Of a stretch of 64,000 bases of DNA, positions 43,551 to 52,542 are shown one piece after another. Made by a program: the position numbers and the translations under genes. The notes under the pieces were generated by a model. It was not told the origin of the DNA. It saw only the letters and a program-made list of their open reading frames with translations, and did no database searches. How positions within the stretch are numbered: position 1 is the stretch's first letter; the number at the start of each line of letters is the position of its first letter. This DNA comes from Prolixibacteraceae bacterium (GTDB lineage: Bacteria; Bacteroidota; Bacteroidia; Bacteroidales; Prolixibacteraceae): the NCBI GenBank assembly GCA_023229575.1, contig JALNYZ010000008.1:62001-126000 (forward strand), in the 5' to 3' direction.

Positions 43551-44996
43551 ATGTTAATAGGATTACTTATCTCATTGCCGCTGATCTTCTCTTTGCTACT
43601 TTTCGCATTGAAGGACCAACCAGTGTTGAGCAAAAAAATTGCATTAACAGCCTCGTTGCTCACTTTTACAGTCGGGGTTTTGGTATTGCTTAAGTATCTC
43701 TCGAATCCAGCTGGCTATCCAACATTTCGTTCCGATATTTTCCACTCGCTGGGGATCGAATTTACTCTCGGGCTGGATGGTTTAAGCATGCTTTTGGTGC
43801 TGTTGACCACCTTTCTGGTTCCCATCATCATTTTTAGTAGTTTTGGAGGTGGGGTTGAAAGGCGAAACTCTTATTATGCTTTGATTCTCCTGATGGAGAT
43901 GGCTTTAATTGGGGTTTTCACGACAACCGATATCCTGTTATTCTACATCTTTTGGGAATTGGCGCTGATCCCGATCTTTTTCGTTGCAATATTGTGGGGA
44001 GGTCAGAATGCGCGCGGTATCACCTTTAAGTTCTTTATGTACACTTTGGTGGGTGGCCTATTGATGCTTGTAGCCATTGTGTTCCTCTATGTCCAAACGC
44101 CTGGTGAGCACTCTTTTGCATTCGCCGATTTTTATAAGGTGGTACTGGATCCTGGTGCACAAAAATGGCTCTTCCTGGCATTTTTTGCGGCTTTTGCCAT
44201 TAAAATGCCGATTTTCCCGTTTCACACCTGGCAACCTGACCTTTACTATACAGCTCCAACCCAGGGGACCATGCTGTTGGCCGGTATCATGCTGAAAATG
44301 GGGGTTTATGGTGTGCTTCGTTTCGTGCTGCCACTCTTTCCTGCTGCCCTCAATGATTACGCATTGTATGCCATTGTGCTGTCTGTAATTGGCATTGTTT
44401 ACGCTTCCGTTATCGCTATTCGTCAGAAGGAGTTGAAGAGGTTGATAGCTTATTCGTCGCTGGCCCATGTCGGACTAATCGCTGCCGGCGTCTTTTCCAG
44501 GACCGTCAACGGACTGGAAGGATCCATGCTACAGATGATTTCGCACGGGGTCAATATAGTCGGACTGTTTTTCTGCTACGAAATTATCGTTCGCCGAACA
44601 AAAACGGGAGAGATTGCATCATTGGGAGGTATTGCTTCCAAAGCGCCCATATTTGCCGCATTTTTTATGATCATTCTTCTGGGCAGTATTTCATTGCCTT
44701 TAACAAATAGTTTCATTGGCGAATTTTTATTGCTGCTGGGTGTTTTTGAATACAATGTCTACCTGGCCGCCATAGCCGGATTGACCATCATCCTGGGCGC
44801 TGTTTACATGCTTTGGATGTACCAGCGGACCATGTACGGAGAGGTCACGGAAGCAACTGCTGGGTTCACCGATTTAACAAAGCAGGAGATGATAGTATTG
44901 GTTCCAATTGTGATGATTATCCTCTGGATTGGAATTTATCCCCACATGTTTCTCGGACTAGCGGAACCGGCAGTAAAAAGTATTTTAGGAGTATAA
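43551..44996 (+). CDS. nuoM: NADH-quinone oxidoreductase subunit M
   Basis: The 481-residue antiporter-like subunit has IFWELALIPIFFVAILWGG with the proton-path Glu, and FPFHTWQPDLYYTAPTQGTMLLAGIMLKMG with the conserved Lys. It begins 2 nt after the nuoL stop. Confidence 0.97.
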   Translation: MLIGLLISLPLIFSLLLFALKDQPVLSKKIALTASLLTFTVGVLVLLKYLSNPAGYPTFRSDIFHSLGIEFTLGLDGLSMLLVLLTTFLVPIIIFSSFGGGVERRNSYYALILLMEMALIGVFTTTDILLFYIFWELALIPIFFVAILWGGQNARGITFKFFMYTLVGGLLMLVAIVFLYVQTPGEHSFAFADFYKVVLDPGAQKWLFLAFFAAFAIKMPIFPFHTWQPDLYYTAPTQGTMLLAGIMLKMGVYGVLRFVLPLFPAALNDYALYAIVLSVIGIVYASVIAIRQKELKRLIAYSSLAHVGLIAAGVFSRTVNGLEGSMLQMISHGVNIVGLFFCYEIIVRRTKTGEIASLGGIASKAPIFAAFFMIILLGSISLPLTNSFIGEFLLLLGVFEYNVYLAAIAGLTIILGAVYMLWMYQRTMYGEVTEATAGFTDLTKQEMIVLVPIVMIILWIGIYPHMFLGLAEPAVKSILGV

Positions 44997-45006
44997 ATAA
45001 GAATTA

Positions 45007-45130
45007 ACCACAAAGGTTCAAAGGAATGCACAAAGGGTTTCACAAAGTAAAATTGAATGGGATTCGTCTTCAGCTAAGCAGAAATCAATCCTTTGATTCC
45101 TTCGTGTTTTCCTTTGGGTCCTTCGTGTTA
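45007..45130. repeat. CACAAAGG/CTTCGTG inverted-type repeats between nuoM and nuoN
   Basis: CACAAAGG-like units at 45009-45048 and their reverse-complement-like forms (CCTTCGTG, CTTTGGGTCC) at 45098-45128 could fold into a large imperfect hairpin in the 158-nt spacer. Similar tracts occur elsewhere in the window. Confidence 0.55.
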
Positions 45131-45154
45131 AAAAAAAATATCTAAATAATTCTC

Positions 45155-46534
45155 ATGCAAGCAATTGTAGCGCTTACCATATTGGCAGTTTTAGTCATGT
45201 TTTTCGGGGTACGAAAAATGAAAAAAGTATTGCTGCCACTACTTTTTGTCGGACTAATTATTACCATGATATTGAATATCAGTCATTGGAATACCTCTGT
45301 CCATTACTTTAACGAGATGTTCATCGCAGATAACTTCAGCATCGCTTTCAGCGCCATTTTGATCCTGATCGGTATTTTGATCTTCATGTTTGCCAATATC
45401 TATTACAAAGGGGTTGAGCGACCGCTTGAAGATGTTTATGCATTGATACTTTTTGCCTTAATTGGAGGGATTGTGATGGCCTCTTTCGGTAACCTGATCC
45501 TCTTTTTCATTGGACTTGAGACACTATCCATCTCTTTTTACGTTTTGGCCGGCAGCAAGAAATTCGACATTGCCTCCAACGAAGCTGCCATGAAATATTT
45601 TCTGACCGGATCATTTGCCACCGGGTTCCTGCTTTTTGGCATTGCGCTGGTTTATGGTGCTTCAGGCTCTTTTAACCTGGAGGCTATCAACGCTTATGTT
45701 GTCTCCTGCAAAGGAACAGTTCCCATGTTGTTCATTGCTGGGATGTTGTTGATCTTCGTTGGGATGTCTTTCAAGATTGCCGCGGTTCCGTTCCATTTCT
45801 GGTCGCCCGATGTCTATACCGGATCACCTACCCTGATCACGGCTTTCATGACCACAGCCGGGAAAGTAGCCAGTGTAGCGGCCTTTTACCGCCTGATCTC
45901 CATCGCTTTTATATCGCTGCACACCGAGCTGGTAGCAACTTTGACAGTCTTATCGGTCGCGACGATTATTGTTGGAAACCTCTCTGCTGTGTACCAGGAT
46001 AACCTGAAGCGCATGTTTGCCTATTCGGGAGTTGCGCAATCGGGGTACCTGTTGATGGCGATGATCGTTTTGGGGCCAAAAGCTGCCGGAATTTTGCTCT
46101 TTTTTGTCCTCTCCTATGTCATTGCCACCATTACCGCTTTTGCCGTGTTAATGCTGATCAGGGAGGAGCGGGGGACTTTTTTTATTCCTGCCTTCCGGGG
46201 ATTGGCCAAGAATAATCCGGTAGAAGCCTTTGCAATGGCCATTGCCATGATGTCACTGGCCGGAATTCCGCCACTGGCCGGCTTTATGGCCAAATACAAT
46301 CTCTTTGCACTGGCTGCCGAAGGTGGTTACACCTGGCTGGTGGTGGTCGCGATAATCGGTTCAATGATCAGCATCTATTTCTATTTCAAGCCAATCATGG
46401 CCAGCTATTTCTCAGAGGGAGAGCCACAACACAAAATTGAATCGAGTCTCAATTTCAAGTTCAACATCATCCTGTGCACCGTGCTGATGATTGTGCTGGG
46501 ATTTCTGCCCAAGCTTATTATTAATTTGCTCTAA
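45155..46534 (+). CDS. nuoN: NADH-quinone oxidoreductase subunit N
   Basis: The 459-residue antiporter-like subunit has about 14 helices with FIGLETLSISFYVLAG, the FHFWSPDVYTGSPTLITAFM segment and FAYSGVAQSGYLLM. It is the last gene of the nuo cluster, giving all 14 subunits (A-N) with C and D separate. Confidence 0.96.
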   Translation: MQAIVALTILAVLVMFFGVRKMKKVLLPLLFVGLIITMILNISHWNTSVHYFNEMFIADNFSIAFSAILILIGILIFMFANIYYKGVERPLEDVYALILFALIGGIVMASFGNLILFFIGLETLSISFYVLAGSKKFDIASNEAAMKYFLTGSFATGFLLFGIALVYGASGSFNLEAINAYVVSCKGTVPMLFIAGMLLIFVGMSFKIAAVPFHFWSPDVYTGSPTLITAFMTTAGKVASVAAFYRLISIAFISLHTELVATLTVLSVATIIVGNLSAVYQDNLKRMFAYSGVAQSGYLLMAMIVLGPKAAGILLFFVLSYVIATITAFAVLMLIREERGTFFIPAFRGLAKNNPVEAFAMAIAMMSLAGIPPLAGFMAKYNLFALAAEGGYTWLVVVAIIGSMISIYFYFKPIMASYFSEGEPQHKIESSLNFKFNIILCTVLMIVLGFLPKLIINLL

Positions 46535-46542
46535 GTTTTTTT

Positions 46543-46620
46543 GTTACACAGAGTTACACAGAGAAGTACAGAGTTACACAGAGAGAATGTGCTGATGTGT
46601 TGATGTGCTAATTTGCTGAT
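46543..46620. repeat. GTTACACAGA and ATGTGCTGATGTG simple repeats after nuoN
   Basis: 46543-46584 holds four imperfect GTTACACAGAG units and 46587-46620 holds ATGTGCTGATGTGTTGATGTG-like units. The second type returns at 53940-53982. No gene is supported in 46535-46675. Confidence 0.65.
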
Positions 46621-46675
46621 TAGAGAATTCAAAAGAAGCAAAGATTCCACCTTTCCTCATTTCAAATTTTTGTTA

Positions 46676-47044
46676 TCAGGGTTTGAAAATAAAGTAAACT
46701 GCCAAAATCAAAAAACCGAACCCAATCAGGTGGTTCATCTTAAAGGTCTCATTTTTGAATACCAGCAGGGTGAACACCACAAAAACGGTCAACGAGACCA
46801 TCTCCTGAATAACTTTTAGCTGAACCAATGAAAATGGTCCACCGTTTCCGTCAAAACCTATCCTGTTGGCAGGTACCTGGAAGCAATATTCGAAAAACGC
46901 GATACCCCAGCTTATCAACACAATGGCAAAAAGACCCAGGGCGCCAAACCATTTGACCTCCTTGAATTTCAAATGGCCGTACCAGGCAAAGGTCATAAAG
47001 GTATTGGAGAGAATTAGTAATCCAACGGAGGCGATACTTTTCAT
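46676..47044 (-). CDS. DUF486 small membrane protein (DMT-like)
   Basis: The 122-residue protein has four transmembrane helices and the DUF486 features: an N-terminal FMTFAWYGHLKF, SWGIAFFEYCFQVPANRIG and a final helix rich in Leu/Phe. It resembles half-size drug/metabolite transporters, with unknown substrate. It stands alone on the minus strand, convergent with nuoN. Confidence 0.85.
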   Translation of the reverse strand: MKSIASVGLLILSNTFMTFAWYGHLKFKEVKWFGALGLFAIVLISWGIAFFEYCFQVPANRIGFDGNGGPFSLVQLKVIQEMVSLTVFVVFTLLVFKNETFKMNHLIGFGFLILAVYFIFKP

Positions 47045-47207
47045 GATTTGTAGGCTAATATTTTGACCGCAAAACTATCTTAATTTATGGAGAAATTAGA
47101 TTTTACAAGCCGAGAATATTGAGCCAGGCGGATTCTGTCAAGGGTACATGTAAGTTTCAACCAGATAGGAGTATTTCCTGTGGCGGGTATTCTATAAGTG
47201 CTATAAT

Positions 47208-47399
47208 TCAGACTCCGACTTTCTGTTTTTTCGTTGACGACTTAACTTTTTTTTTCGAGGTTTTAGCTTTCATTCTGCTCATCAATATTCTGAAGTCTTT
47301 TAACTCTTCCTCAGTCCGCGGTTCGGATTGAACAGTGAAGTCCACATTTTTCGGTTCTTTAATGAGTCCCATATTTTCGACTACATTCATAATTTCCAT
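47208..47399 (-). CDS. Hypothetical small basic protein downstream of a PIN toxin
   Basis: The 63-residue product reads MEIMNVVENMGLIKEP, a middle with TEEELKDFRILMSRMK, and a Lys-rich tail. I do not know a family. It lies 21 nt after the PIN-domain gene on the same strand, so it may be a third gene of that module. It could also be an unrelated small ORF. Confidence 0.45.
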   Translation of the reverse strand: MEIMNVVENMGLIKEPKNVDFTVQSEPRTEEELKDFRILMSRMKAKTSKKKVKSSTKKQKVGV

Positions 47400-47420
47400 T
47401 CTTTTATCACCTGCACAGCT

Positions 47421-47885
47421 CTATTGTCTGCTTGAAACACGTTTTCGTTTCTTTTCTCTGTAATCAAATAGCTCCTCAGTAGAAAGCACATTTTTAAATC
47501 CCTTATTTTCCAATCCTTTTCTAAGTGCCTTATCGCCAGACCAAATCTTACATTTAAAAAACAGCGAAAATGCAATATATGGAGTATCCTTACTATCAAT
47601 ATCCTTAACCATATTTTCAGCCAAAATCCATTCTTTTTCATGTATATGAATTCCCGACATGAAAACAATCGGCTTTGTTATCTTTCGCTCAACGCTTTCA
47701 ATCTCACTAACTGACAATTTCGATATTCTTGAAATCTTTGGATGATACTTATGCAGTTCAGTTTGTAAAAAATCAGGTGCAAAAAAATCAAAGACACCCT
47801 TCGAGTTTAGCAATAAATCTGCAATCTTGCTGTTGGTGTTGAGAATCGCGCTAAATACAATATTGGCATCAACAATAATCCTCAC
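47421..47885 (-). CDS. PIN-domain nuclease toxin
   Basis: The 154-residue protein has PIN acidic residues Asp6 (IIVDANIVFSA), Glu43 (FLQTELHKY), Asp100 (DIDSKDTPYIAFSL) and Asp118 (IWSGDKALRKGL). It belongs to the PIN subfamily of putative toxins distinct from the VapC at 11234. It overlaps the upstream antitoxin-like gene by 4 nt. The basic C-terminal tail (YREKKRKRVSSRQ) is an extension. Confidence 0.85.
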   Translation of the reverse strand: MRIIVDANIVFSAILNTNSKIADLLLNSKGVFDFFAPDFLQTELHKYHPKISRISKLSVSEIESVERKITKPIVFMSGIHIHEKEWILAENMVKDIDSKDTPYIAFSLFFKCKIWSGDKALRKGLENKGFKNVLSTEELFDYREKKRKRVSSRQ

Positions 47886-48085
47886 TTTATGAATCTGTTA
47901 CGGTTTTTAGTCCACCAATTTTCATTAAGTTCATCCGCAAGCTTATCCGCATCATCTTGTGTTGCAATGCTTTTTGATGTTATCTCCAAGTAATCAAGAT
48001 AATCCATAATTCGCTGGAAACCCAAAGCATCAATCCGTGGCGAAACCTTTATTACAATTTGACTACTCGTCCTTTCAATTATCAT
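47882..48085 (-). CDS. Putative antitoxin of the PIN-domain toxin
   Basis: The 67-residue product (MIIERTSSQIVIKVSP, then a helical region and a Trp-rich, basic C terminus NENWWTKNRNRF) has the usual antitoxin plan of an N-terminal strand/helix DNA-binding part and a toxin-binding tail. Overlap of 4 nt with the PIN gene and a nearby TACTTTTG promoter support the role. No family name is visible to me. Confidence 0.65.
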   Translation of the reverse strand: MIIERTSSQIVIKVSPRIDALGFQRIMDYLDYLEITSKSIATQDDADKLADELNENWWTKNRNRFIK

Positions 48086-48101
48086 ATCATGAATTTTAAA
48101 T

Positions 48102-48133
48102 CAAAAGTACACGAAATTGATTAAAATTGCAAT
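48102..48133 (-). promoter_or_regulatory. Promoter of the PIN toxin-antitoxin operon
   Basis: On the minus strand TACTTTTG (48102-48109) matches the -7 consensus, with ATTG 20 nt upstream (48130-48133) as a fair -33 element. Initiation would be near 48095, about 10 nt before the antitoxin start. Confidence 0.55.
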
Positions 48134-48439
48134 TTCTCTGCCAGATTATACTGTATGGTCCCCAAAGTGTTCGCCTGGGCTTAAACAGAAGCCTCACATA
48201 CGAAGTCTTGAATACTACACCAAAAAAATTTAGAAACAGGTTTTGTAATTTTTGGCACACTTAATCATTACAAACGAATGATTGTGTAATTTCTATTTTC
48301 GTCTTATTCTCAGTGTATTTCTGTTATGTATGTAGTCTTGAGGGGCAATTGTACGTGCACGGATTGCAAATTCAAGCCAACGAGGGGAAAACGAGGGAAA
48401 CTACAGCACTAATATTGGGAGTAATATTTTAACCATTAC
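48134..48439. other. Intergenic stretch without recognisable content
   Basis: I see no open reading frame, RNA gene, or clear repeat here. The sequence is AT-rich with scattered GC patches (for example GTACGTGCAC near 48351) and may be remnant DNA. Confidence 0.4.
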
Positions 48440-48949
48440 TTAATTTCTTTCACCATATTTATTTTTAGCATTTATTCTATCTTTCTCAGCAATACTATTA
48501 CCTTGAATTATTAATACTACAAACATAAAAATAGCAGCAATCCAAATTGCAATTGAAGGTATATGAACTTTAAAAAGATCAAGAAACCATTGTGCTATAT
48601 TTCCACCAACAAGAATAACAAAAAACCAAATTGCACCCATAACAATACCACCTAATTTATCTGTATCAACTTCCTTATATGCATTTTCTTTGCTCTCTGC
48701 CCTGTATTTTGCTTGTCTTTCTTTTTCCATTTTTTCTTCAACAGCACAATTACGACGTCTTTCTTCCTGTCTTGCTTCGCGTTCTTTAGATGAAAGAGAA
48801 TCTTGATAATTTCTCTCATCTTGAGCTTCAATTTCTCCTTGAATTCTTTCATATTCTTGATTTCCATCAAGCCAATCCCTATAGGCTTGACCATCATAAT
48901 TTCTACAATCACCTCCCCTTAAACCTCGATGATAATCAAATTCTGACAT
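48440..48949 (-). CDS. Hypothetical coiled-coil membrane protein
   Basis: The Met at 48949 (MSEFDYHRG) is chosen over the longer frame to 49111, whose extra residues look non-coding. The 169-residue product has an N-terminal GGDCRNYDGQAYRDWLDG, a highly charged Glu/Arg coiled coil (about residues 30-85), and two transmembrane helices (about residues 99-115 and 130-150). I do not recognise the family. It stands alone in an accessory region. Confidence 0.55.
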   Translation of the reverse strand: MSEFDYHRGLRGGDCRNYDGQAYRDWLDGNQEYERIQGEIEAQDERNYQDSLSSKEREARQEERRRNCAVEEKMEKERQAKYRAESKENAYKEVDTDKLGGIVMGAIWFFVILVGGNIAQWFLDLFKVHIPSIAIWIAAIFMFVVLIIQGNSIAEKDRINAKNKYGERN

Positions 48950-49245
48950 AATTTTATTTTTAGATTGTAATAGTTGGTTCCATTTAATATGGCCACAGGT
49001 ACTCCAAAGGTAAAAAATAGACTTTAATATGGTCATCAATAAAGGAATTCTTTTATTAGCCACATAATCAATATATTGCGTTGAGGTTGTAAATGGATGG
49101 TTGGATCTCATTCGGTGTTTTGAGAGTATTGAAGAATAGAGGGTTCGATAAAAACGATAAATGGGTATGGAAAATGGGTCGGATTTGATGTAAAATAACG
49201 ACTGACTGAACTAAAACAAAATATCTATTCCTAAAATACAATTAA

Positions 49246-49482
49246 TCATTTGTTTAACCATTCGTTGATTTCTTTATTGGCTTGCTCACTTGTCAATAAA
49301 TCCCTATTGTTGATTTGGTTTATTGCAGTATCTATTGCAACCTTTTGATTATCTGACAGCGCATAAATCTCTGAATCCATAAGACAATCATCAAGAAGTT
49401 TATAAACATCCATTAATAAGTCATTATCAGTCAATTGTTTTATTTTTTCAATTATCTGATTTTTTATTTCAATAGAAGTCAT
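49246..49482 (-). CDS. Orphan antitoxin-like protein
   Basis: The 78-residue product (from Met at 49482; Met at 49488 also possible) reads MTSIEIKNQIIEKIKQL and ends SEQANKEINEWLNK. This is the pattern of small proteins that precede RelE/ParE toxins in Bacteroidota. No toxin follows: the next minus-strand gene starts at 48949 and is unrelated. A TATTTTTG -7 element lies at 49498-49505. Confidence 0.6.
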   Translation of the reverse strand: MTSIEIKNQIIEKIKQLTDNDLLMDVYKLLDDCLMDSEIYALSDNQKVAIDTAINQINNRDLLTSEQANKEINEWLNK

Positions 49483-49497
49483 AATCATCTTTTTTTA

Positions 49498-49505
49498 CAA
49501 AAATA
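49498..49505 (-). promoter_or_regulatory. Probable -7 element (TATTTTTG) for the orphan antitoxin-like gene
   Basis: Exact TAnnTTTG match on the minus strand, 16 nt upstream of Met 49482. No -33 element is evident. Confidence 0.45.
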
Positions 49506-49586
49506 CAACATCATGATACGATATGAGCCGATTTGATACGATAGTGATACTTTATTTCTGATTTTCTCACAGTTTGATGTTCCGGA

Positions 49587-50015
49587 TCATAAGAACATCT
49601 CCTCATAATGCGGCATTGGGTCGAAGATACCTCCACCGGTTTTATAGAATTCGTCATTTAGTTCATAAACCCCTTTGGCTGCCCTTACCCAAGCTCCATC
49701 TTTCCGGGGATGAAAGCTCATCATCGTCTCCCAGTTTTTATAGTTCTGGTGACCATTGCTTTCTACGAGCCCAAGATTTCCCAGACCAGGAAAGGAGTTC
49801 AGCCTTCCGGCTACGTTTTTGTTCCATTCAACCAGGATTGGATTGACAGTCAGATCGGCACAGAAGCAGGGAACATTTCGCTCGTGTGCCGCCTGGGCAA
49901 TTTTCATGGTCATGCTGAGCGTTTTGGCGATGGCTTTTAGCGCGATGGCCTTGCAACCCTTCTCCATTCTTTTGATGGAATCCTTGTCTGTATGGGCACT
50001 TTCATCGGCTGCCAA
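49587..50015 (-). pseudogene. C-terminal fragment of an enolase-superfamily (mandelate racemase-like) enzyme
   Basis: Only the last ~142 residues of a normally ~400-residue enzyme remain: AADESAHTDKDSIKRMEKG, the metal-site strand region, CFCADLTVNPILVEWNKN and a C terminus ending PMPHYEEMFL. The capping domain and first half of the barrel are missing. The frame upstream is taken over by a different gene remnant (50254-~50022), so a deletion appears to have joined two genes near 50020. Confidence 0.7.
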
Positions 50016-50021
50016 ACACCT

Positions 50022-50254
50022 GTGCTCCTTTTACATAAGGAGGCGGTGACACTTACCGGCTTTTCAGACAATAGCCTTTCTGTCTGGTAGATTGTCTGTT
50101 TCCTGATGTTTTGAATAATTTGTCGTTCGAAATCGCTTTTCTGCGAAATGGTGGTAGAATCGGTCTTACCAGGAAAGTCCGCTGCCCAAACTTAACCGCC
50201 AGGTTTGCTGACAACAAAAATTAGAGCAAATAAGATTCTGAATGATAATGGCAT
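50022..50254 (-). pseudogene. N-terminal remnant of an alginate-lyase-like secreted protein
   Basis: On the minus strand ATG 50254 opens a signal peptide (MPLSFRILFALIFVVS), then a TAA at 50192-50194 interrupts, and the same frame continues AADFPGKTDSTTISQKSDF and LLSEKPVSVTASLCKRSTG. The PVSVTAS.C.RS.G text resembles the start of alginate-lyase-fold proteins, normally followed by GGxHDFYSEGDYW, which is absent. The frame then runs into the enolase-superfamily fragment out of phase. Identification of the family is moderate; loss of function is clear. Confidence 0.5.
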
Positions 50255-50369
50255 AGAAAGTGCAATCCGGGTGTAGTGGTGGTTTGTAATCATATTTGCT
50301 GGAGAAAATTCAATTGAATAATCTTGTGAATTAAACTGCGATTGCAATATATCAGCTAATTGCCAAAGG

Positions 50370-52175
50370 CTAAAAGCTTTTGCTATTGCCTTTGAGCCAC
50401 TTAGAAACTGCTTCAATCAATATCAAAAGGACACAAACCAAAATTACAACAGTCAGTGTCGCATTGACCACTCCCTGAATTCTGTTGGATTGAATGAGAA
50501 TTTGTGGAATATAAATGTTGGAGAGGTTCAATACCCCACCCGTAATTGTTGTAATTCCAACGAAAGTCATTGGGACCACTGTGATCCAGATATATTTGCG
50601 TTTACCATGGTTGATCAGGTAAGAAGTACCAATGGCAAGGGCCAAGGTAGCCAGCAACTGGTTGGCTACCCCGAACATGGGCCAAATGGTTGAAACAGTA
50701 CCTGTGTAAATGAAATATCCCCAGGCAAAAACAACCAGGAAGCTTGTTGCTAAATTTCCAACAAGCCAGTTGGTTCGGCCAAAAGGGGCATAAATCTTAC
50801 CCATGGCCTCCTGTGTAATGAATCGGGCAATCCGGGTTCCGGCATCAATGGTAGTGAGAATAAACAGCGCTTCGAACATGATGGCAAAATGGTACCAGTA
50901 AGACATTAGTCCGTTTAATCCGGGCAAACTGGAAAAGATCTGTGCCATCCCGACAGCCAATGATACTGCGCCTCCGGGACGTCCGGCAATTTTTTCCCCT
51001 ACCTCGGCCGATAATTGCGTCAGGTTTGTTTCATGAAAACCAAGTGATTGCAATTGAGGAAGAATCTGGGTGAACTTTTCGGGAGACACGTTGATCTGAA
51101 AGTAATCCAGTGGGAAAAGACTGGTGGCTGCAATCAGTGCAAGGATACTCACCATGGCTTCTGCCAGCATGGAGCCAACGGCAATGGGTTTGATGTGAGA
51201 CTCTTTCATGATCATTTTCGGTGTAGTTCCAGAGCTCACCAAAGCATGAAAGCCGGAGATGGCGCCGCAGGCTATCGTAATAAAGAGATAAGGGAAGAGG
51301 GTTCCGGGAATAATTGGGCCTCCACCATGGATAAACGGAGTAAAATTGGGCATTTTAATCTCCGGTGCAACCAAAATGATTCCGAGCGCAAGCATGGCGA
51401 TAACAGTCAGTTTCATAATGGAACTAAGGTAATCCCTGGGTGAAAGCAAGAGCCAGACCGGAAGAACCGAAGCAAAAAAGCCATAGCCGGCAAGCATAAT
51501 GGTCAGCGTTTTCTTGTCAAAGGTAAACCAGCTTTCGAAGGGTGATCCAGGAACGTATTTACCATAGATAACCGCCATGGAGAGCAAAATTACCCCAATT
51601 ACAGTGGCTTCAACCGTTTTCCCCGTCCTGAATTTGAACATCCACAACCCCATAAAAATAGCAATGGGAATGGTGGCAGCAATGGTAAAAGTACCCCAGG
51701 AGCTCTCTGCCAAAGCATTGACAACCACCACGCCGAGTCCGGCCAGGGCGATTACGAGAATAATCAGTACGGCAATGGTGGTAATGGTTCCGCTAAAATT
51801 GCTGATTTCGATTTTGGCGATCTCTGCCAGGGATTTACCATCGTGTCGTACGGATGCTGTAAGAATGACTACATCGTGCACTGCGCCTGCCATTACCGCT
51901 CCAACCAGCATCCAGACAAAGCCGGGCATAAAGCCAAACTGGGCTGCCAATACCGGACCAACAAGGGGACCGGCGCCGGCGATGGCGGCAAAATGGTGAC
52001 CGAATACGACCCATTTGGGCATCGGGTAGTAGTTGTGCTTGTCGAAAAGACGGAAGGCGGGTGCCTCGACTGAGTCGTTCAGCATCAATACTTTGGTGGC
52101 GATAAAGCTGTAGTACAACCGGTATGCCAGCGCCAGAAAGGCAAGGGCGCCGATTACGTAAGGCATTGCATTCAT
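50370..52175 (-). CDS. cstA: CstA-family transporter (carbon starvation protein)
   Basis: The 601-residue inner-membrane protein has about 16-18 helices and the CstA signature GHHFAAIAGAGPLVGPVLAAQFG near residue 60. Members import peptides or pyruvate, usually under carbon limitation. It appears intact and full length for the shorter CstA type. It sits among decayed sugar-use genes, divergent from the GH38 remnant. Confidence 0.93.
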   Translation of the reverse strand: MNAMPYVIGALAFLALAYRLYYSFIATKVLMLNDSVEAPAFRLFDKHNYYPMPKWVVFGHHFAAIAGAGPLVGPVLAAQFGFMPGFVWMLVGAVMAGAVHDVVILTASVRHDGKSLAEIAKIEISNFSGTITTIAVLIILVIALAGLGVVVVNALAESSWGTFTIAATIPIAIFMGLWMFKFRTGKTVEATVIGVILLSMAVIYGKYVPGSPFESWFTFDKKTLTIMLAGYGFFASVLPVWLLLSPRDYLSSIMKLTVIAMLALGIILVAPEIKMPNFTPFIHGGGPIIPGTLFPYLFITIACGAISGFHALVSSGTTPKMIMKESHIKPIAVGSMLAEAMVSILALIAATSLFPLDYFQINVSPEKFTQILPQLQSLGFHETNLTQLSAEVGEKIAGRPGGAVSLAVGMAQIFSSLPGLNGLMSYWYHFAIMFEALFILTTIDAGTRIARFITQEAMGKIYAPFGRTNWLVGNLATSFLVVFAWGYFIYTGTVSTIWPMFGVANQLLATLALAIGTSYLINHGKRKYIWITVVPMTFVGITTITGGVLNLSNIYIPQILIQSNRIQGVVNATLTVVILVCVLLILIEAVSKWLKGNSKSF

Positions 52176-52366
52176 TCGTTTATAGAATAGTTGGAGATCA
52201 AATTTATTAAATTTTAATTAGTAACAGAGGCAATCTAAAAAAAACGGTAACAAGACGCTTTTCCTTTCGAAATCATTATGAAACTGTTGAAATTTTGAAG
52301 ATCAATATACCGGAGGTCTAATATGTGGGTAGAAAGCAAATGATAGATTGTCCATTTCGTCCCGTA

Positions 52367-52449
52367 CGGCTGTATGGTGCTTCTGGCATGCATTGTAAAG
52401 AGGTCCGGCCGGACGTCTTTACATAAGAAAATGGCGTCTTGTACAGCCG
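52367..52449. repeat. Nested inverted repeats in the cstA/GH38 divergent spacer
   Basis: An almost perfect 30-bp palindrome (52394-52423, arms TGTAAAGAGGTCCGG and CCGGACGTCTTTACA with one mismatch) is enclosed by CGGCTGTA (52367-52374) and TACAGCCG (52442-52449). The rest of 52176-52490 shows no gene. It may be a regulator site or mobile-repeat remnant. Confidence 0.7.
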
Positions 52450-52490
52450 CCCGGTTGGGAGGGGTTAATCCGAATAATCTGCGTTTCTGT

Positions 52491-52521
52491 TTTGTTTTGA
52501 TTAATCATCTGCTTACATTTG
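52491..52521 (+). promoter_or_regulatory. Intact promoter ahead of the GH38 pseudogene
   Basis: TTTG (52491-52494) and TACATTTG (52514-52521) are separated by 19 nt, an ideal Bacteroidota promoter. It would start transcription near 52528, just before the pseudogene ATG at 52543. Confidence 0.65.
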
Positions 52522-52542
52522 ATTCCGCTAATAACTACTAAC

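Noticed and set aside
46613..46819. Plus-strand 68-residue open frame after nuoN
   Set aside because: It lies across a simple repeat and antisense to the DUF486 gene.
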